Translations under genes and position numbers: made by a program | Assembly (NCBI GenBank): GCA_003517915.1 | Contig: DOZQ01000216.1 | Span: forward strand, 1-5,587 | Direction: 5' to 3' | Length of the DNA: 5,587 nucleotides | Origin: Oscillospiraceae bacterium | GTDB lineage: Bacteria; Bacillota; Clostridia; Oscillospirales; Acutalibacteraceae | The notes under the pieces: generated by a model | The model's database searches: none | The model's input: the letters and a program-made list of their open reading frames with translations, nothing else | What the model was told of the DNA's origin: nothing | Shown: positions 3,204-5,587 of the stretch, in pieces | Numbering within the stretch: position 1 is the first letter of the stretch | Layout of the letters: each line of letters starts with the position of its first letter

Positions 3204-4129
3204 TTGGCGACGGTACTGACAACAACAGAGCGCAATGGCTCCAAGAGCGAAGAAAAAGCATAGGCGGTTCTGACGCGGCTGCCATAATCGGCCTGAACAG
3301 ATACACAACACCATACGTCGTTTGGGCGGACAAAACCGGCCTGCTTCCGGAAAAAGAGGACACAGAGGCTATGCGGCAAGGCAGAGACCTTGAAGAATAT
3401 GTCGCGAAGCGATTCACCAAAAGCACAGGCAAATCAGTACGGCGCAACAACAGCATAATCCGCAACCCCAAATATCCGTTCGCGCACGCCAATATCGACC
3501 GGCAGATCGTAGGCGAACGCGCCGGCCTTGAATGCAAGACAACAAGCATCATGAATATGAAACGATTTAAAAACGGCGACTACCCGGAAGAATATTACTG
3601 CCAATGTGTCCACTATATGGCCGTTACCGGCTATGACAAATGGTATCTGGCCGTGCTGATTTTGAACCAAGGGTTTATGGTGTTTGAAATCGAGCGGGAC
3701 GAGGATGAGATTGGCGCGTTAATGGAAGCCGAAAAAGCCTTTTGGGAGGCCTATGTTTTAAAGAACGTGCCGCCGCCTATGGACGGGAAGCCGGCGACGA
3801 CCGAGGCGGTAAATCATGTATTCCGGACGGAAAGCGGCGGCGAAGCAGATATTTCCCATCTTTATCCGGATATTGAGAATTTGCAGGCCTTAAAGTCTCA
3901 AATCAAAGCGCTTAATGAACAAGCCGAAAAGATCGAGCAAGAAATCAGGCAAAGCCTGTCAGACAGCGACACAGGGCATTGCGGAAGGTTCACCGTAACT
4001 TGGCGGAATCAAACGCGGCGGACGCTTGATAAAAAACTTCTGCAAGCGTCCAATCCCTTGCTGGACTTATCGCCGTATGAAAAATCAACATCTTATCGTG
4101 TATTCAAGATTAAGGAGGAGGAAGAATAA
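3200..4129 (+). CDS. yqaJ: YqaJ-type viral recombinase: lambda-exonuclease-like nuclease, 309 aa
   Basis: Start set at ATG 3200: GGAGG (3188-3192) lies 7 bases upstream and the codon overlaps the previous stop. An in-frame start 90 bases earlier would lie deep in the Cys-rich gene. The fold is PD-(D/E)XK, as in lambda Exo. Visible motifs: RRKSIGGSDAAAIIGLNRY (17-35) with conserved S-D; GRDLEEYVAKRF (61-72) with E65; A-N-I-D100; the catalytic LECKT with E111 and K113; and the Q135-x3-Y139 motif in CQCVHYMAVTG. A coiled coil (about 225-253) and a C-terminal region ending in YRVFKIK plus acidic residues follow, usual for the family. The enzyme resects one strand of double-stranded DNA using Mg2+ so that RecT can load. 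The RecT gene follows with a 1-base overlap (TAATG). All key residues are present, so it is probably active. Confidence 0.95.
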   Translation: MIGDGTDNNRAQWLQERRKSIGGSDAAAIIGLNRYTTPYVVWADKTGLLPEKEDTEAMRQGRDLEEYVAKRFTKSTGKSVRRNNSIIRNPKYPFAHANIDRQIVGERAGLECKTTSIMNMKRFKNGDYPEEYYCQCVHYMAVTGYDKWYLAVLILNQGFMVFEIERDEDEIGALMEAEKAFWEAYVLKNVPPPMDGKPATTEAVNHVFRTESGGEADISHLYPDIENLQALKSQIKALNEQAEKIEQEIRQSLSDSDTGHCGRFTVTWRNQTRRTLDKKLLQASNPLLDLSPYEKSTSYRVFKIKEEEE

Positions 4130-5040
4130 TGGCCGCTAAAATCCAAACAGCCGTTGCGCAAAATAATGCGCCAAACCAAAGAAAGGCCGGCAACTCACTG
4201 AATGTACTGATCAATTCATTTCTTGACAAAGAGGGTTTGCGCCGCCGATTCGACGAACTTTTGGGCCAGCGAACGCCGCAGTTTATGTCCGCGCTTGTAT
4301 CGCTCTTGAACGCCGAATCCAAGCTGGCGGAGGCATTCCATCACAACCCGATGTCCGTTATTCAGTCCGCGCTGAAAGCCGCCGCTTATGATTTACCGAT
4401 TGATCCGGCGCTTGGGTACGCCTATATCGTTCCGTTCAACAACAAAAAGGACGGCGTATCAACGCCGACAGCCACATTCATCCTTGGCTACAAGGGTATG
4501 CAGCAGCTTGCGCTTCGCACCGGCGCGTATGAGACGATTAATGTCGTTGATATACGCGAGGGCGAACTGAAAAGCTACAACCGGCTTACCGAAGAGATTG
4601 ACCTGGAATTTATAGAGGATGAAGATGTGCGGGAATCAACTCAAATCATAGGGTATGTCGGCTATTTTAAGCTGATTAACGGCACGAAAAAGACGATTTA
4701 TATGAGCAAAAAACAGATTGACGCGCATGAGAGAAAACACAGAAAAGGCAAATTCATGAGCAAAGGCTGGCGGGATGATTATGAGGCGATGTGCGCCAAA
4801 ACCGTCATGCGCCGCCTGATCGGAAAATGGGGCTTGATGAGCATCGATTACCAGCAGGCGGACAAAAGGACAATTGCGGCGGCGGAAGCGATTGCCACCG
4901 GAAATTTTGATGATGAAGACGGCCCGATTATATCTGATTTCATATCGGATGATGATGCCGATTTGCCTGATAATCATGAGACAGGTACTGACGCTGACAT
5001 TGCGACCGGCGAATCGGAACTTCCTGATTTTTTGCAATAA
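4129..5040 (+). CDS. recT: RecT-family single-strand annealing protein, 303 aa
   Basis: ATG 4129 overlaps the YqaJ stop (TAATG), with AAGGAGG at 4112-4118. RecT family hallmarks: NPMSVIQSALKAAAYDLPID (73-92), YAYIVPFNN (97-105), ILGYKGMQQLALRTGAYE (118-135), and the closing W-x3-Y-E-A-M-x-x-K-T-x-x-R-R-L block (214-230) followed by KWGLMSIDYQ. The protein coats single-stranded DNA exposed by the YqaJ nuclease and anneals it to a complementary strand, giving RecA-independent recombination during phage replication. The N-terminal about 25 residues are polar and variable. The last about 44 residues are disordered-looking and acidic (16 Asp/Glu), with no clear helix. Length is close to E. coli RecT (269 aa) plus the tail. 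The gene is intact and likely functional. Confidence 0.96.
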   Translation: MAAKIQTAVAQNNAPNQRKAGNSLNVLINSFLDKEGLRRRFDELLGQRTPQFMSALVSLLNAESKLAEAFHHNPMSVIQSALKAAAYDLPIDPALGYAYIVPFNNKKDGVSTPTATFILGYKGMQQLALRTGAYETINVVDIREGELKSYNRLTEEIDLEFIEDEDVRESTQIIGYVGYFKLINGTKKTIYMSKKQIDAHERKHRKGKFMSKGWRDDYEAMCAKTVMRRLIGKWGLMSIDYQQADKRTIAAAEAIATGNFDDEDGPIISDFISDDDADLPDNHETGTDADIATGESELPDFLQ

Positions 5041-5125
5041 AAAACCATGTACGTACCCGGCGGAAACCGAACCGGGCGCGGACGGAACGGAATTATTTAC
5101 AAAGAATAGGCGGTGACATATATGT

Positions 5126-5587
5126 ATGGCGCGTCCGCTTAAAAAGGGAATTGCTTATTTTCCGCTTGACGTAGATTTTTTTGAAGACGACAAGGTTGAA
5201 TACATTACGGCGCGGTTTGATGAAAAAGGCGAACTGATTGTCATTAAGCTGTTATGCGCCATATACCGGAACGGATATTATACGGATTGGAACAACGATA
5301 AGCAGCTCATATTTGCGAAACGCGCGGGAAAGAACGTTTCCCCTTCGTTAGTGAATGATGTGGTCACTGAATTGGTTAAGCGTGGTTTTTTTGACAAAGG
5401 CATTTTTAACTCGTTTGGCTTATTGACTTCCAAAGGCATTCAAACGCGGTATTTAGAAGCCGTTATCGGAAGAAAGAATGTGGATATTTGCCTTGATTAC
5501 TGGTTGATCGACGTACCGAAAGATACGCCGAAAACAACTTTTAACGTTTCTCCCGGGATTTACTTCGTTTCTCCCGGGAGAAACGAA
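5126..5587 (+). CDS. Lin1244/Lin1753-type (DUF4373) phage replication protein, N-terminal 154 residues, continues past window
   Basis: ATG 5126 follows AGGCGGTGA (5108-5116), similar to the full anti-rRNA match; an overlapping ATG at 5122 is in another frame. The frame is open to the last base. The opening (ARPLKKGIAYFPLDVDFFED, then DKVEY) is typical of the Lin1244/Lin1753 N-terminal domain, a winged-helix domain of DnaD-like replisome organisers in phages of Bacillota; further matches are IVIKLLCAIYRNGYY and the helix-rich NDVVTELVKRGFFDKGIF. Such proteins are thought to bind the phage origin and help load the helicase, with a variable linker and often a DnaD-type domain after it. The visible part ends in a linker with a repeated V-S-P-G motif (residues 141-144 and 148-151) encoded by 21-bp repeats. 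The 85-base gap after recT has no gene I can support. The C-terminal domain cannot be judged. Confidence 0.85.
   Translation, partial: MARPLKKGIAYFPLDVDFFEDDKVEYITARFDEKGELIVIKLLCAIYRNGYYTDWNNDKQLIFAKRAGKNVSPSLVNDVVTELVKRGFFDKGIFNSFGLLTSKGIQTRYLEAVIGRKNVDICLDYWLIDVPKDTPKTTFNVSPGIYFVSPGRNE
5546..5587. repeat. 21-bp tandem repeat pair ending in a perfect 24-bp palindrome
   Basis: Units 5546-5566 and 5567-5587 both begin GTTTCTCCCGGGA (13 identical bases; the base before each unit and its preceding C also agree as CG), and differ in their last eight bases. The second lies in a perfect palindrome at 5564-5587 whose half is TTCGTTTCTCCC. The period is 7 codons, so the frame of the replication protein is kept (V-S-P-G in both units). 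The array is cut by the window edge, so the number of units is unknown. Confidence 0.7.

Noticed and set aside
2968..3552. Leftward 194-codon frame opposite the Cys-rich and yqaJ genes
   Set aside because: It is rich in Cys, Arg and Ser as antisense shadows often are, has no ribosome binding site, and covers two genes with clear family motifs.
4636..5037. Leftward frame opposite recT, and other frames at 4110-4322, 4388-4570 and 4874-5116
   Set aside because: All are shadows of the recT coding frame; no ribosome binding sites and no recognisable domains.
5041..5125. A 20-codon frame at 5047-5109 and a short GC hairpin (CCCGG 5056-5060 with CCGGG 5072-5076)
   Set aside because: The frame has no ribosome binding site and a biased Gly/Arg composition; the hairpin has no T-run after it and is short. 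Neither can be supported as a gene or terminator.
1..5587. tRNA, rRNA, CRISPR array, insertion sequence or attachment site
   Set aside because: No cloverleaf-like segments, regularly spaced repeats with unique spacers, transposase motifs or integrase-site duplications were seen.

Overview
The window looks like the early region of a temperate phage or prophage of a Bacillota (Firmicutes) host. The evidence is strong AGGAGG-type ribosome binding sites before almost every gene, close packing of short genes, a divergent repressor/Cro-type switch, a YqaJ exonuclease plus RecT annealase pair, and the start of a Lin1244/Lin1753-type (DUF4373) replication gene. The host genus cannot be fixed from this sequence.

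Layout. Bases 1-1649 hold short, mostly rightward genes: the end of a ribbon-helix-helix protein, an 83-aa unknown, a 98-aa basic unknown, a 77-aa excisionase-like or winged-helix candidate, a 74-aa coiled-coil protein and a 63-aa two-helix membrane protein. One small gene (395-592) lies on the opposite strand and has its own well-formed promoter. Bases 1646-2477 are the lysogeny switch: two tandem leftward Cro/C1-type HTH repressors, and one rightward Cro-like HTH gene. The 103-bp control region between them has two 26-bp imperfect direct repeats, each lying over one of the two predicted divergent promoters. A 104-aa helical protein follows (2504-2818). Bases 2819-2969 are non-coding and carry three inverted repeats, one a near-perfect 42-base palindrome. 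Bases 2970-5040 are a translationally coupled recombination operon: Cys-rich zinc-binding-type protein, YqaJ nuclease, RecT. Bases 5126-5587 are the start of the replication gene, which runs off the window and contains a 21-bp repeat and a perfect 24-bp palindrome at the very end.

How it works together (inference). The leftward repressors would hold the rightward promoter off in the lysogen. The Cro-like protein has almost the same recognition-helix region as the proximal repressor, so both probably compete for the same operators. When the rightward promoter is active, it could drive the Cro-like gene, the 104-aa protein and, if transcription passes the hairpin region, single-strand-annealing recombination (YqaJ resects, RecT anneals) and replication initiation. 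YqaJ/RecT and DUF4373 are known families. The less ordinary parts are the two-repressor switch with its symmetric operators, the palindrome-rich leader, the antisense small gene, and the repeats inside the replication gene.
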